Shown here: one piece after another, positions 1 through 8,193 of the stretch
Layout: the number at the start of each line of letters is the position of its first letter
How positions within the stretch are numbered: the first letter of the stretch is position 1
Assembly (NCBI GenBank): GCA_934457095.1
Contig: CAKSHJ010000001.1
Span: 1-64,000, forward strand
Length of the DNA stretch: 64,000 nt
From: an uncultured Eubacteriales bacterium
Lineage (GTDB): Bacteria > Bacillota > Clostridia > Oscillospirales > Acutalibacteraceae
Reading direction: 5' to 3'
Position numbers and translations under genes: made by a program
The notes under the pieces: generated by a model
Databases searched by the model: none
Told to the model about the DNA's origin: nothing
Seen by the model: only the letters and a program-made list of their open reading frames with translations

Positions 1-2291
1 TCATACACATCGCCGTAGTATTTTTTACCCTCGGTCACCGTGCGCGTAATGGTGGTCGGGTCTGCCGTTAGGTGTTCATCTACGGTCAGCTTGATGTCGA
101 ATTCTCCTAAATAGAATTCTGTCATTCCGGCTGTGGCTGTGTAGGTGTGGCCGTCTACTTCGAAGCTGCCGCCCTCTGCTACGCTCACGCTTGGGCGATT
201 TGGGATGCTTGTGCCCGCTGTTGCAGGTTTGTAGGTTGCTGCTTGCGTGCCTTTGTTGCTTACTTTGTAGCCAAAGGCTTCTGCGTCTGCGTTTTGTTGC
301 AGGGTTACGCTTGTTTGGCCGCCTGCTTGCTCTACCGTGATGTTGCCTGTAGTGGTTTTGACGCTTTCGGTATCGCTGATTTCTACTGTGGCTGCCGTTC
401 CTTGAGATACCTCTGCTTTGGTGACTTCGTTGCTGTTTTTCATTGCTTGCGGAACGGAAATTGTAGCAGCTTCTGTACTGCTCGGATTGGTGTAGGTATA
501 GGTTACGCCGTCTATTGTGATGGTTCCGCTTTGCTCGGGAATGACCTCGGCACTGCCGTTGTCTAAGATGGTGACTGTGCTTTTTTGGCTGGTTTGAATT
601 TTATGTTCTTGGCCGTCGGTGCCTTGAACCGTCAGTGGGGCGTTGGCGCTGACTTCTAATACGCCCTCTTTTAAGGTTATTCCGCCTGTGGCGCTGACGT
701 CTATATAGGTACTGTCGGCTGTGGCTTTGTACTCGTGGTTGTCCGCTGTTTTTAGGGTTGCTGTGTTGAGTAGCAGCTCATTTGTTGCCGGGGTGAGGCC
801 TGTATTGGTTTGCAGGGTTACTGTTTCATTGTTCTCTACTTTGGCCAGCGCTGCTGCCGGAGTGCGATACTCTGCCTGCTGCGGAGTTTTGTTGATTTTG
901 GCTTGTACGGTAAAGGCTTCATTTGGGTTTACGCCTGTAGCTGCCGCAATACGGTTTTCGTGTGCGTCCTGCGTTAGGTTTTTCATGAAAATACTGCCAT
1001 GACCTTGACGAGAATTTAATAACCAGTTAGAATCTCCCGCCGCAGTTAAACTGCCCCATTTTTGGCCGTTTTTATTTCCGGCGTACTGGTCAACAATAAA
1101 CGGTTTATTCCCGTTAAAATATGCCAGCTCTGTAATTCCCTGTGCGCCGTTATCCACCACCACTCGACTGACAGCATCCGGTTTCAAAGAGGTTACACCT
1201 TTCATTAATTTCTGAGCTCTGTCCGAGGTTCCAATAGTGACGGAGGGAGCTCCATCAGCACCTCCGACACTCGAAATGGTAAACCCGCCGCCAAGCGCTC
1301 TTCCAATTTCCGAAGCTTTTTGGTTAATTGACACATATGTACTTGAATTGTTCTCTCCCATTATGAAAATGCGACCGCCTTCATTCAAAAATTCCAGCAA
1401 CTTCGCTTTTTCCGTTTCATTTAAAGTTACATTGGGTTCGTCTATAAAAATAAAGTCATAGGAAAGGAGTTTATTAAAAATAGTTGCATCGTCATTCAAA
1501 TGTTTAGGGTTTTGTCTAGTTCCCAAAATTTGCTCTACATCTGCTCCGGTGTCTTTTAATCTTTGTATAATATCAGTATCTCTGTTATCTTCTCCCGGCC
1601 ACCAATTCACTGAATCCCAGCGTAAAATTTTCAATTTTGTGGCCGCTACAACAATTTGGTCGTTTTTTAACTCTAATTTGTGCGTGGTTGTGTTGCCATC
1701 CAAACTGATTTTCGTATCCGCGATATCACTTGCCTGTAGTGTGTATCTGCCGCCCTCCATCAGAGATTTGGGGCCGGTTTGCGTAATATCACTATCATAA
1801 CATACGCCAATTTTCTTGGTCGGCGTGGCGTTTAGGCGCACCGTTGCTCCCTCGGCTACTACTAAGTTTTTGGCTGCGCCATTATTTGTATTCCCGCTAA
1901 TCTCCGGCGGTACTCGCTGCGCTTTGTCGTTGTAGCCTAAGTCCAGCTTGCCGCCATTTTTAACATGTACTGCGCCATTTGTTCCTACTGTACCATCTTT
2001 TATCGAAACGGTATCCAGGATTAGGTGGCCGCCTTCTTCTACCTCAAACAGGGTTTGTCCATTGCCTTTGATACTGCCTGTGCCGGTGACTGTTAGCGTT
2101 ACACCTTTGCTAACCTTCACTGTGTTTGACGCCGTTAAATCTTCGGTAACGGTTAGGGTATGCTCGCCCGCGGTTAAGGTTTCCGTTGGCCATGTTGTTA
2201 GATTTTGCGCTGACACTGCCAGCACTGTGAATGGAAGCATCGTCGCTATCATACATGCTGTTACCATCCACGAAAGAAATTTTTTTACCAT
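1..2291 (-). CDS. Large secreted surface protein, 5' part only
   Basis: The gene runs off the left edge of the window, so only the first 763 codons are present. The ATG at 2291 has a GGAGGG ribosome site about 8 bases upstream. Residues 1-28 form a signal peptide (MVKK start, hydrophobic core, VSA end). Residues 30-200 are Thr/Gly-rich beta-type sequence. Residues about 215-425 resemble a glutamine-amidotransferase-like fold segment (IFIDEP, EGGRIFIMGE). The rest is Thr/Ala/Val-rich and shares a TEF-LG-FDI segment and a KYYG motif with the surface protein at 45896-48982, so the two are paralogues. No catalytic function can be named; adhesion or a surface-layer role is inference. Transcription appears to depend on the invertible segment directly upstream. 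Confidence 0.85.
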   Translation of the reverse strand, partial: MVKKFLSWMVTACMIATMLPFTVLAVSAQNLTTWPTETLTAGEHTLTVTEDLTASNTVKVSKGVTLTVTGTGSIKGNGQTLFEVEEGGHLILDTVSIKDGTVGTNGAVHVKNGGKLDLGYNDKAQRVPPEISGNTNNGAAKNLVVAEGATVRLNATPTKKIGVCYDSDITQTGPKSLMEGGRYTLQASDIADTKISLDGNTTTHKLELKNDQIVVAATKLKILRWDSVNWWPGEDNRDTDIIQRLKDTGADVEQILGTRQNPKHLNDDATIFNKLLSYDFIFIDEPNVTLNETEKAKLLEFLNEGGRIFIMGENNSSTYVSINQKASEIGRALGGGFTISSVGGADGAPSVTIGTSDRAQKLMKGVTSLKPDAVSRVVVDNGAQGITELAYFNGNKPFIVDQYAGNKNGQKWGSLTAAGDSNWLLNSRQGHGSIFMKNLTQDAHENRIAAATGVNPNEAFTVQAKINKTPQQAEYRTPAAALAKVENNETVTLQTNTGLTPATNELLLNTATLKTADNHEYKATADSTYIDVSATGGITLKEGVLEVSANAPLTVQGTDGQEHKIQTSQKSTVTILDNGSAEVIPEQSGTITIDGVTYTYTNPSSTEAATISVPQAMKNSNEVTKAEVSQGTAATVEISDTESVKTTTGNITVEQAGGQTSVTLQQNADAEAFGYKVSNKGTQAATYKPATAGTSIPNRPSVSVAEGGSFEVDGHTYTATAGMTEFYLGEFDIKLTVDEHLTADPTTITRTVTEGKKYYGDVY

Positions 2292-2321
2292 GTGTAAGTC
2301 CCTCCATTTTTTCAGAATAAT

Positions 2322-2345
2322 AGGACAAAATCTATATTTTGTCCT
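2322..2345. repeat. Left inverted repeat of an invertible DNA segment
   Basis: This 24-bp site has 10-bp arms AGGACAAAAT and ATTTTGTCCT around an asymmetric 4-bp core, CTAT. The site at 2594-2617 is its exact reverse complement (core ATAG). Palindromic arms around a short asymmetric core are the normal form of a tyrosine-recombinase crossover site. It lies 30 bases upstream of the surface protein start codon. Confidence 0.85.
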
Positions 2346-2400
2346 ACATCCGAACAAAAACGGCCTTTAATAACTTTAAAAATACGGAGATTACATAAAT

Positions 2401-2429
2401 AAAAAATCGCCCAAATACACCTTTGGCAT
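2401..2429 (-). terminator. Weak intrinsic terminator facing the surface gene
   Basis: On the minus strand GCCAAA and TTTGGGC pair with one bulged base, followed by GATTTTTT. It lies inside the invertible segment between the leftward promoter and the surface gene. It could attenuate transcription in the orientation shown. Confidence 0.4.
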
Positions 2430-2451
2430 AAAAATAGGTATAGGAAATCTG

Positions 2452-2485
2452 CTGCAAATTGTGAGAAAATTTTGCAGTTTTTTTT
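2452..2485 (+). terminator. Intrinsic terminator inside the invertible segment
   Basis: CTGCAAA and TTTGCAG form a 7-bp stem followed by eight T residues. After inversion it would face the surface gene from upstream of the TTGCAT/TATAAT promoter and would block read-through from the recombinase gene. Confidence 0.65.
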
Positions 2486-2593
2486 GCATGCATATTTTGC
2501 ATTTTAAATATAATTGTTGTTGCATTATTTGGCAAAATATATTATAATATAATCGCAATATATTTATATATAGTAGCGTTGTCAACTCAAATC

Positions 2594-2617
2594 AGGACAA
2601 AATATAGATTTTGTCCT
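2594..2617. repeat. Right inverted repeat of the invertible segment
   Basis: Exact reverse complement of 2322-2345 (arms AGGACAAAAT/ATTTTGTCCT, core ATAG). It overlaps the TAG stop codon of the recombinase gene (2616-2618) by two bases. The recombinase reading frame therefore ends within the site and is unchanged by inversion. Confidence 0.85.
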
Positions 2618-3452
2618 ACGTGACCAACCCCAATTTATTGAGCTGGCGGGCGTGTTCTTCGCCGCTGGTCAGCAGGTAAATTCGTGTCGTTTCAATGCTC
2701 GAATGACCTAATAAATCGGCCAATTTGGCAATATCCTTGCACGCCTTGTAAAATACAGTGGCGAATAAATGCCGCAAATTATGAGGAAATACCTTACTTT
2801 CTTCGACTTTTGCGTGCTTACACAGCCGTTTTAATTCCGCCCAAATTTGGCGGCGGTTTAGTGCTTTTCCGCTTTCGGTAAGAAATATTTTACCGGAGGC
2901 GATTTTCTTTTTCCCCGCATATTTGAGCAGTTTTCTGCACAATTTTCCGGGCAGTAAAACCGTCCGAATTTTGCCCTTGAGCGTGATTTCCACCTTGCAA
3001 TTTTGGGCGGCCTCCACGGTAATATACTGCACTTCGCTGACACGAATGCCCGTACTGCAAATGGTTTCCATGAGCAGTGCAAGCCTTGTTTTTCCTTGAT
3101 TTTGCGCCGTTTGCAGCAGTCTGTCGTACTCACTGCGCGTTAATTCCCGACTGCGCTCCCGAAACAGTCGCCGCTGAATGTGCAAATATTTTACATGCAA
3201 CTCGCTCCAGCCCATGAATTTGAAAAACCGGTGTACTGCCGCCAGCATTGAATTTACCGTTACTGCGGCGTAATTTTGCTGTAAATTTGCCTTCCAAGAA
3301 GCCAAATTTTCTTTGGTGGCAGGTTCATTTTTTAGCCAGTGTGCAAAGCTTTGTACATCTCGCAAATACTTTGCAACCGTGCCTTTGCTGTGCTCTGCAC
3401 TACGTAAATATTGCGCAAATTTTAGCAAATTTGCTTCTGTAATCATTCTCAT
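2616..3452 (-). CDS. Tyrosine recombinase, probable DNA invertase of the adjacent switch
   Basis: A 278-residue Xer/phage-integrase-type recombinase. Residues 1-100 form a SAM-like core-binding domain and the remainder the catalytic domain. Visible catalytic residues are Arg in TGIRVSE, Lys in LKGK, His and Arg in PHNLRH, His in LGHSS, and the nucleophilic Tyr in TTRIY. The start at 3452 is preferred because GAGGAGG lies about 9 bases upstream; longer in-frame starts lack a ribosome site. The gene lies directly against one inverted site and in the same direction as the surface gene. This is the usual arrangement of an invertase beside its target, as in clostridial and Bacteroides phase-variable loci. 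An unrelated integrase is the alternative, but no integrated element is visible. Confidence 0.9.
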   Translation of the reverse strand: MRMITEANLLKFAQYLRSAEHSKGTVAKYLRDVQSFAHWLKNEPATKENLASWKANLQQNYAAVTVNSMLAAVHRFFKFMGWSELHVKYLHIQRRLFRERSRELTRSEYDRLLQTAQNQGKTRLALLMETICSTGIRVSEVQYITVEAAQNCKVEITLKGKIRTVLLPGKLCRKLLKYAGKKKIASGKIFLTESGKALNRRQIWAELKRLCKHAKVEESKVFPHNLRHLFATVFYKACKDIAKLADLLGHSSIETTRIYLLTSGEEHARQLNKLGLVT

Positions 3453-3560
3453 TGTGAATCTCCTCCTCATAAGGCTTAATATTCTACAATGGAATTTCAT
3501 TTGTTTTCTTTTTGCAACTAATTGTGAAGTTTTTTCGCAATCATAATTCGGTTTTGACAT

Positions 3561-3594
3561 AGAAAAAGCCCGAACGCAAGGGCGTTCAGGCTCT
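3561..3594 (-). terminator. Terminator of the tRNA operon
   Basis: A ten-pair stem (GCCTGAACGC with GCGTTCGGGC, one G-T pair) with a short CCTT loop is followed by TTTTT on the minus strand, directly after tRNA-Cys. Confidence 0.85.
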
Positions 3595-3597
3595 GTT

Positions 3598-3672
3598 TGG
3601 AGGTGCCACCCGGATTTGAACCGGGGAATAAAGGTTTTGCAGACCTTGGCCTTACCGCTTGGCTATGGCACC
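3598..3672 (-). tRNA. tRNA-Cys (GCA)
   Basis: Acceptor arms GGTGCCA/TGGCACC pair, the T-arm contains GGTTCAAATCC, the anticodon loop reads CTGCAAA (anticodon GCA), and CCA is encoded. Last gene of a five-tRNA operon. Confidence 0.95.
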
Positions 3673-3767
3673 GTATCTAAGCTTAGTATATGCTAAGCTT
3701 ACTGCGAAAATGACGCTTGATTTAAACCTTTTTGATAAAATTTAAATAAGCGTCATACCCTATTATT

Positions 3768-3843
3768 TGGAGCGGATGACGAGGCTCGAACTCGCTACCT
3801 CCACCTTGGCAAGGTGGCGCTCTACCAGATGAGCTACATCCGC
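3768..3843 (-). tRNA. tRNA-Gly (GCC)
   Basis: Acceptor GCGGATG pairs at both ends, the anticodon loop is TTGCCAA (anticodon GCC), the T-loop is GTTCGAGCC and CCA is encoded. It is separated from tRNA-Cys by about 95 bases. Confidence 0.95.
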
Positions 3844-3848
3844 ACACT

Positions 3849-3924
<76 letters not shown>

Positions 3925-3929
3925 TTATG

Positions 3930-4006
3930 TGGCGACCTAGAACGGGCTCGAACCGTCGACCTCCAGCGTGACAGGCTGGCGTTCTAACCAACTGAACTAC
4001 TAGGCC
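3930..4006 (-). tRNA. tRNA-Asp (GTC)
   Basis: Acceptor GGCCTAG, anticodon loop CTGTCAC (anticodon GTC), T-loop GGTTCGAGCCC and encoded CCA. A five-base gap separates it from tRNA-Phe. Confidence 0.95.
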
Positions 4007-4010
4007 ATTA

Positions 4011-4086
4011 TGGTGGGAACAACAGGGCTCGAACCTGTGACCCTCTGCTTGTAAGGCAGATGCTCTCCCAGCTGAGCTATGCTCCC
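4011..4086 (-). tRNA. tRNA-Val (TAC)
   Basis: Acceptor GGGAGCA, D-arm TAGCTCAGCTGGGAGAGCA, anticodon loop CTTACAA (anticodon TAC), T-loop GGTTCGAGCCC and CCA encoded. First gene of the tRNA operon. Confidence 0.95.
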
Positions 4087-4121
4087 ACACTGTCGCTTGA
4101 CTTCTCTTGGCGACGTGTTAT

Positions 4122-4150
4122 ATCATATCATTTTTTCTAAAACTTGTCAA
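4122..4150 (-). promoter_or_regulatory. Promoter of the tRNA operon
   Basis: TTGACA (minus strand, 4145-4150), a 17-base spacer, then TATGAT (4122-4127), about 35 bases upstream of tRNA-Val. A clear sigma-A type match. Confidence 0.8.
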
Positions 4151-4189
4151 TACTTTTTTTGCAAAATTTCTCTGTTTTTCCCGCGGTTT

Positions 4190-5095
4190 TCACGCTTGAT
4201 TTTCGGCTTCTTTTTGCTGCGCTTTTTTGGCCAGGAAGGTAATGTCTGAAGGGCTGACCTCGTAGTTGTGACCGCAATATTCGCATTTTACTTCAATTTT
4301 GCCCTCTGCCCGCGCCATTTCTGTCAGGTCTTGCGCCGGCAGGCCTGCTAATGCTTGCATTACCTTGTCCATGCTGCAATTGCAGGCGTAGTTCACCTCA
4401 TATTCGTCTAAAACTTCTATTTCAAAGCCGCTGAGTGCTTTTTCACATATTTCTTTCAGAGAAAGCCCTTGGGCAAGCATGGTGGTTACTGACGGCAGGT
4501 CTTTGATATTCTGCTCCAAGCGCTCCAATGCCGCGTCGTCCGCGTCCGGCAATGCCTGAATCAGCAGGCCGCCCGCCAGCAATACCTTGTGGTCCTCCTT
4601 GTCTACCAGCACGCCCAAGGAGCATACCGTGGGAATTTGCTCGCTGGTGGCGTAGTAGTGCGTAATGTCCTCGGCGATTTCTCCCGAAACAAGCCGGCTT
4701 TGACCCAAGTAAGGCTCGCCCTGCGGCGGTTTTTTTATAACCACCAGCAAACCGTTTGTTCCAACGGCTGTGCCTACATCTAATTTTCCGTTTGCATTCA
4801 GCGGCAGCTCTACCTCCGGATTTGTGACGGAGGCCCGGCAATTGCCGTTGCTGTCTGAAATTGCTACCAAAGTGCCCAACGGACCGCCGCCCTCCTCCTT
4901 GAGCATCACTGAGGCTTTGGCCTCTTTTAGCTGCGTACCCATTATAGAGGCCGCTGTGAGCAGTCTGCCCAGGGCCGCCGTTGCCACCGGACTGGTATGG
5001 TGTACCTCCTGCATTACATGCACCATGTCGCCCGAATCTATCGCAATTGCGTTGAATTTGCCGTCCTTGGTTATGCATCTCATGATTTTATTCAT
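4190..5095 (-). CDS. hslO: Hsp33 redox-regulated chaperone
   Basis: A 301-residue protein matching Hsp33, a cytosolic holdase switched on by oxidation. The C-terminal zinc/redox switch is complete: CNC near residue 236 and CEYC near residue 269. The start MNKIMR is chosen because AAAGGAG precedes it; a 19-residue longer frame has no support. It lies downstream of a methyltransferase gene. The length is normal for the family. Confidence 0.95.
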   Translation of the reverse strand: MNKIMRCITKDGKFNAIAIDSGDMVHVMQEVHHTSPVATAALGRLLTAASIMGTQLKEAKASVMLKEEGGGPLGTLVAISDSNGNCRASVTNPEVELPLNANGKLDVGTAVGTNGLLVVIKKPPQGEPYLGQSRLVSGEIAEDITHYYATSEQIPTVCSLGVLVDKEDHKVLLAGGLLIQALPDADDAALERLEQNIKDLPSVTTMLAQGLSLKEICEKALSGFEIEVLDEYEVNYACNCSMDKVMQALAGLPAQDLTEMARAEGKIEVKCEYCGHNYEVSPSDITFLAKKAQQKEAENQA

Positions 5096-5112
5096 TGCAA
5101 GCACTCCTTTTT

Positions 5113-5871
5113 TTATTTGTTTTGCGCCGGCTTTTTGCAAACAATCACCCAACGCTCGTTCTCCTGTGTTGCCGGTTCCAGCGTCATGTCGTTATACGCC
5201 GCTGCCATTTGTAAACCCGCCGCCTCTGCCAATTGCGTGAGTTCCGCAAGTTCATACGCTCGCTCGCAAAAGCTTTCGCATAATCGCCTGTAATCCCCGT
5301 TTTGCTGTTTGCAAAAAAAATCCAGCGTGATTTCCACAAGGTTCGTTTTGGACTCCAACGCGTTTTGCCAGACGCAGTAAACTGTTTCGGTTTCGTAAAC
5401 AAAGGTGTTGTTTTGCAGGATATGGCGGTGCTTATACGGGGTGTTGACATCGAATACAAAAACGCCGCCGGGCTCTAAAAACAGCGCAATGCGCGCAAAG
5501 GCTCTTTGTAAAATTGCCGGCTCGGTTATATGGTTGACGCTGTCCAGCGTACAAAGTACGGTATTTACTGTGCCGAACAGGTCTAATTTTTCCATGCGCT
5601 GACACAAAAATAACAGCTCTAAATTTTCATGTGCGGCTTTTTCTTTCGCTATCGTAAGCATCGCTGCCGAAGCGTCCGCTCCGTATATGTCTACCCCCTG
5701 TTTTGCAAGCGCCACGGTCAGGCTGCCTGTGCCGCAGGCTAAGTCTAAAGTTAGGCCCATGGTATGGCCGTGGCGCCTCAGCAGACGGCAAATATACTCC
5801 GCGCGCTTGGGGTAGTCTACATTTTCGGTCAATTGGTCGTAAAATTCGGCAAAGGCGGTATAGGGATTCAT
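5113..5871 (-). CDS. Class I SAM-dependent methyltransferase
   Basis: A 252-residue protein with motif I LDLACGTGSLT at about residue 41 and a GADAS post-I acidic segment, typical of Methyltransf_25-like enzymes. It begins with a tyrosine-rich FAEFYDQLT segment seen in many Firmicutes small-molecule methyltransferases. The ATG at 5871 overlaps the upstream stop codon (ATGA) and has GGAG upstream, so it is translationally coupled to the TrpR-like gene. The substrate is not identifiable. Confidence 0.85.
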   Translation of the reverse strand: MNPYTAFAEFYDQLTENVDYPKRAEYICRLLRRHGHTMGLTLDLACGTGSLTVALAKQGVDIYGADASAAMLTIAKEKAAHENLELLFLCQRMEKLDLFGTVNTVLCTLDSVNHITEPAILQRAFARIALFLEPGGVFVFDVNTPYKHRHILQNNTFVYETETVYCVWQNALESKTNLVEITLDFFCKQQNGDYRRLCESFCERAYELAELTQLAEAAGLQMAAAYNDMTLEPATQENERWVIVCKKPAQNK

Positions 5872-6173
5872 GAAGTTTCTCCGGTTTCTTTTTGAAGCCT
5901 TGCGAAAATTAACTCGTAGCCGTCGCAGCCGTAATGCAAAGAGCGATTGACGCGGCTGATGGTTGCTGTGGACGCGCCTGTTTTGGCTACAATGTCGCTG
6001 TAAACCCGGTTGTCGCTTAGCATATGTGCAACCTCCAGTCGCTGAGACATCGCTTTGATCTCCGGCACAGTGCACAAATCCTCGAAAAAATGATAGCATT
6101 CCTCCTCTGTTTGCAGCTTTAAGATGCAACGAAACAGAAAATCTACGCTTTCGTTTTTTAATTTTGCGTTCAC
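5868..6173 (-). CDS. TrpR-like YerC/YecD family DNA-binding protein
   Basis: A 101-residue helical protein matching the YerC/YecD family of TrpR-like regulators. The helix-turn-helix is visible as DIVAKTGASTATISRVNRSL, near residues 60-80. The target is unknown. It is the promoter-proximal gene of a pair with the methyltransferase, overlapping it by four bases. Confidence 0.85.
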   Translation of the reverse strand: MNAKLKNESVDFLFRCILKLQTEEECYHFFEDLCTVPEIKAMSQRLEVAHMLSDNRVYSDIVAKTGASTATISRVNRSLHYGCDGYELIFARLQKETGETS

Positions 6174-6246
6174 AACAAACCCGCCCTTTCGCTTTCTTTC
6201 ATTACAATTTTAGCACACAAAAGTGCAAAAGTAAATACAATCTGCC

Positions 6247-7545
6247 TCAAACGTCATTTTTCACAAGGTCGGCATAGCTCTCTCTTTTTACCGCGATTCT
6301 TGGCTTACCGCCGCGCACCATGACCACCGCCGGTTTGCATACGCGGTTATAATTGGACGCCATGGAATAATTGTATGCTCCGGTGGAAAGCACTGCCAGG
6401 AGGTCTCCGGCCTGCGTTGGCGGCAGTTTTGTATGCTCTAACAGTAAGTCGCCGCTTTCACAGCATCTGCCGGCAACGGTCACCGTTTGAGTGGCCGGTA
6501 AATTTGCCCGGTTGGCATGCACAGCCGTATACGCTGACTGATACAGCGCATAGCGCGGATTGTCGGTCATGCCGCCGTCTACGGAAACATAGGTACGCAC
6601 ATTGGGGATTTCCTTTACGCTGCCCACGCGGTATAGGGTAATGCCCGCCTCGCCTGCAATAGAGCGACCGGGTTCCATGAAAATAAACGGTACGGGGAAA
6701 TTTAACTTTTGACAGGTTTGGGATACCGTGCCCGAAATTTCTTTCATGTAGTCGCCGTAAGGCACCGGCGTATCCTGCTTGGTGTAAGCAATGCCAAAGC
6801 CGCCGCCTAAATTCAATTCTTCTGTTACAATGCCGGTTTCGCTGCGAATCTGCTCCATAAAGGTAAGCATGATTTTCGCCGCTGCCTGAAAGGGCGCAAT
6901 GTCAAAAATTTGAGAACCGATGTGATTGTGCACACCCTTTAACCGTATATTCCGAAATGCCGCGGCAGCTTTTACCGCCTGCATGGCCTCGCCGGTTTCC
7001 AGCGCAAAACCGAATTTGGAGTCAATTTGCCCGGTCATAACCGCTTTGTGAGTATGCGCCTCTATGCCGGGCTTGATGCGCAGAGAAATATTTGCCACAA
7101 CACCGTGCTGCGCTGCCAGACGGTCTAAAATATGCAGTTCGGTCAGGTTGTCCACCACAAAATGCCCCACATGGTTTTTCAGCGCAAGGCAGATCTCTTC
7201 CTCGGTTTTGTTGTTGCCGTGAAAATGAATATGCTGTGCCGGAAAGCCTGCTTGCAATGCCGTATATAGTTCCCCGCCGGAAACAACGTCTAAGCCTAGG
7301 CCCTCCTCTTTTACAATGCGGCACATTTCCTTGCAGCAAAATGCCTTGCTGGCGTACAAAACCATGCCTTTGCCGCCGTAATATTCCGCAATGGAATCCC
7401 GGTACATACCGCAATTGCGCCGAATGGTATCTTCGTCCATCACATATAAGGGCGTGCCATACTCCTGCGCAAGCAGAACCGTATCACATCCGCCGATGGT
7501 CAGATGCCCCTCTCTATTTACTTGTAAGCATTCCGATACAAACAT
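6247..7545 (-). CDS. lysA: Diaminopimelate decarboxylase
   Basis: A 432-residue fold-III PLP enzyme catalysing meso-diaminopimelate to lysine plus CO2. The PLP lysine is in LYASKAF (about residue 67). GGGFGIAY binds the phosphate, EPGRS and the CESGD active-site loop are present, and the length is normal. It is last in a minus-strand run after engB, with a 15-base gap. Confidence 0.95.
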   Translation of the reverse strand: MFVSECLQVNREGHLTIGGCDTVLLAQEYGTPLYVMDEDTIRRNCGMYRDSIAEYYGGKGMVLYASKAFCCKEMCRIVKEEGLGLDVVSGGELYTALQAGFPAQHIHFHGNNKTEEEICLALKNHVGHFVVDNLTELHILDRLAAQHGVVANISLRIKPGIEAHTHKAVMTGQIDSKFGFALETGEAMQAVKAAAAFRNIRLKGVHNHIGSQIFDIAPFQAAAKIMLTFMEQIRSETGIVTEELNLGGGFGIAYTKQDTPVPYGDYMKEISGTVSQTCQKLNFPVPFIFMEPGRSIAGEAGITLYRVGSVKEIPNVRTYVSVDGGMTDNPRYALYQSAYTAVHANRANLPATQTVTVAGRCCESGDLLLEHTKLPPTQAGDLLAVLSTGAYNYSMASNYNRVCKPAVVMVRGGKPRIAVKRESYADLVKNDV

Positions 7546-7560
7546 AATTCCCCTCCCTTT

Positions 7561-8172
7561 TTATTCCTGCTGCGCCGTGTGCGCCTGCGCTATCGACTGA
7601 ATCATTTGCTTTAGCATATCCACGCCCTCTCCGGTAAGCGATGAAAACGGTATCGTATACACGGCGCTGCCGGCGGTTTCATCGCAGAAAAGTTGCTGAA
7701 AATATGCCAGTTGGTTGGTGCGCTGCGTTTTATTGAGCTTATCGCTTTTGGTCAGCACGGCCGCATACGAAAGCCCCGATTGCGCTAAAAAATTCAGCAT
7801 ATCAAAATCATTTTGCGTGGGCTTATGGCGTATGTCTAAAATTTGCACCACAAACTGTATATTGCGCTGTGCGGCAAAATATCCCTCCACCAGCTCTGCC
7901 CAGCGCAGTTTTTCCGCATGCGAAACCTTGGCGTAGCCGTAGCCGGGCAAGTCTACCAGCCGGCATTCCTTCAAGCTGTAAAAGTTGATGGTGCCGGTTT
8001 TGCCCGGCGTTGCACTTACTCTTGCCAATGCTTTGCGGTTTAAAATTTTATTGATAAGCGATGATTTGCCTACATTCGATTTGCCCGAAAATACAATTTC
8101 CGGTACATTCGAGGGCGGTAGCTGCTCCGCTTTACCGGCGGCAAATTCAAAAAAAGCGTCTTCAAATTTCAT
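7561..8172 (-). CDS. engB: Ribosome biogenesis GTP-binding protein EngB/YsxC
   Basis: A 203-residue small GTPase of 50S assembly. G1 GKSNVGKSS (about 30-38), G3 DLPGYGYAK and G4 TKSDK are all intact. It follows lon by about 20 bases, the usual lon-ysxC order of Firmicutes. Confidence 0.95.
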   Translation of the reverse strand: MKFEDAFFEFAAGKAEQLPPSNVPEIVFSGKSNVGKSSLINKILNRKALARVSATPGKTGTINFYSLKECRLVDLPGYGYAKVSHAEKLRWAELVEGYFAAQRNIQFVVQILDIRHKPTQNDFDMLNFLAQSGLSYAAVLTKSDKLNKTQRTNQLAYFQQLFCDETAGSAVYTIPFSSLTGEGVDMLKQMIQSIAQAHTAQQE

Positions 8173-8193
8173 GCAATTTCCCTCTTTTGGCGT

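Larger units (their letters stand above)
2346..2593. promoter_or_regulatory. Predicted invertible promoter segment (inverton), 248 bp
   Basis: The segment is very AT-rich, lies between perfect inverted 24-bp sites, and contains outward-facing promoter-like sequences. On the plus strand TTGCAT-17-TATAAT (2520-2548) points right, away from the surface gene. On the minus strand TTGACA-17-TATATT (2557-2585) points left, toward it. A plus-strand terminator sits at 2452-2485 and a weaker minus-strand one at 2401-2429. Flipping would place the plus-strand promoter about 95 bases upstream of the surface gene with the stronger terminator behind it. In the orientation shown, the leftward promoter must read about 200 bases and through the weak terminator. 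I therefore infer that the orientation shown is the OFF or low state, but AT-rich DNA gives chance promoter matches, so the ON/OFF assignment is uncertain. Confidence 0.75.
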
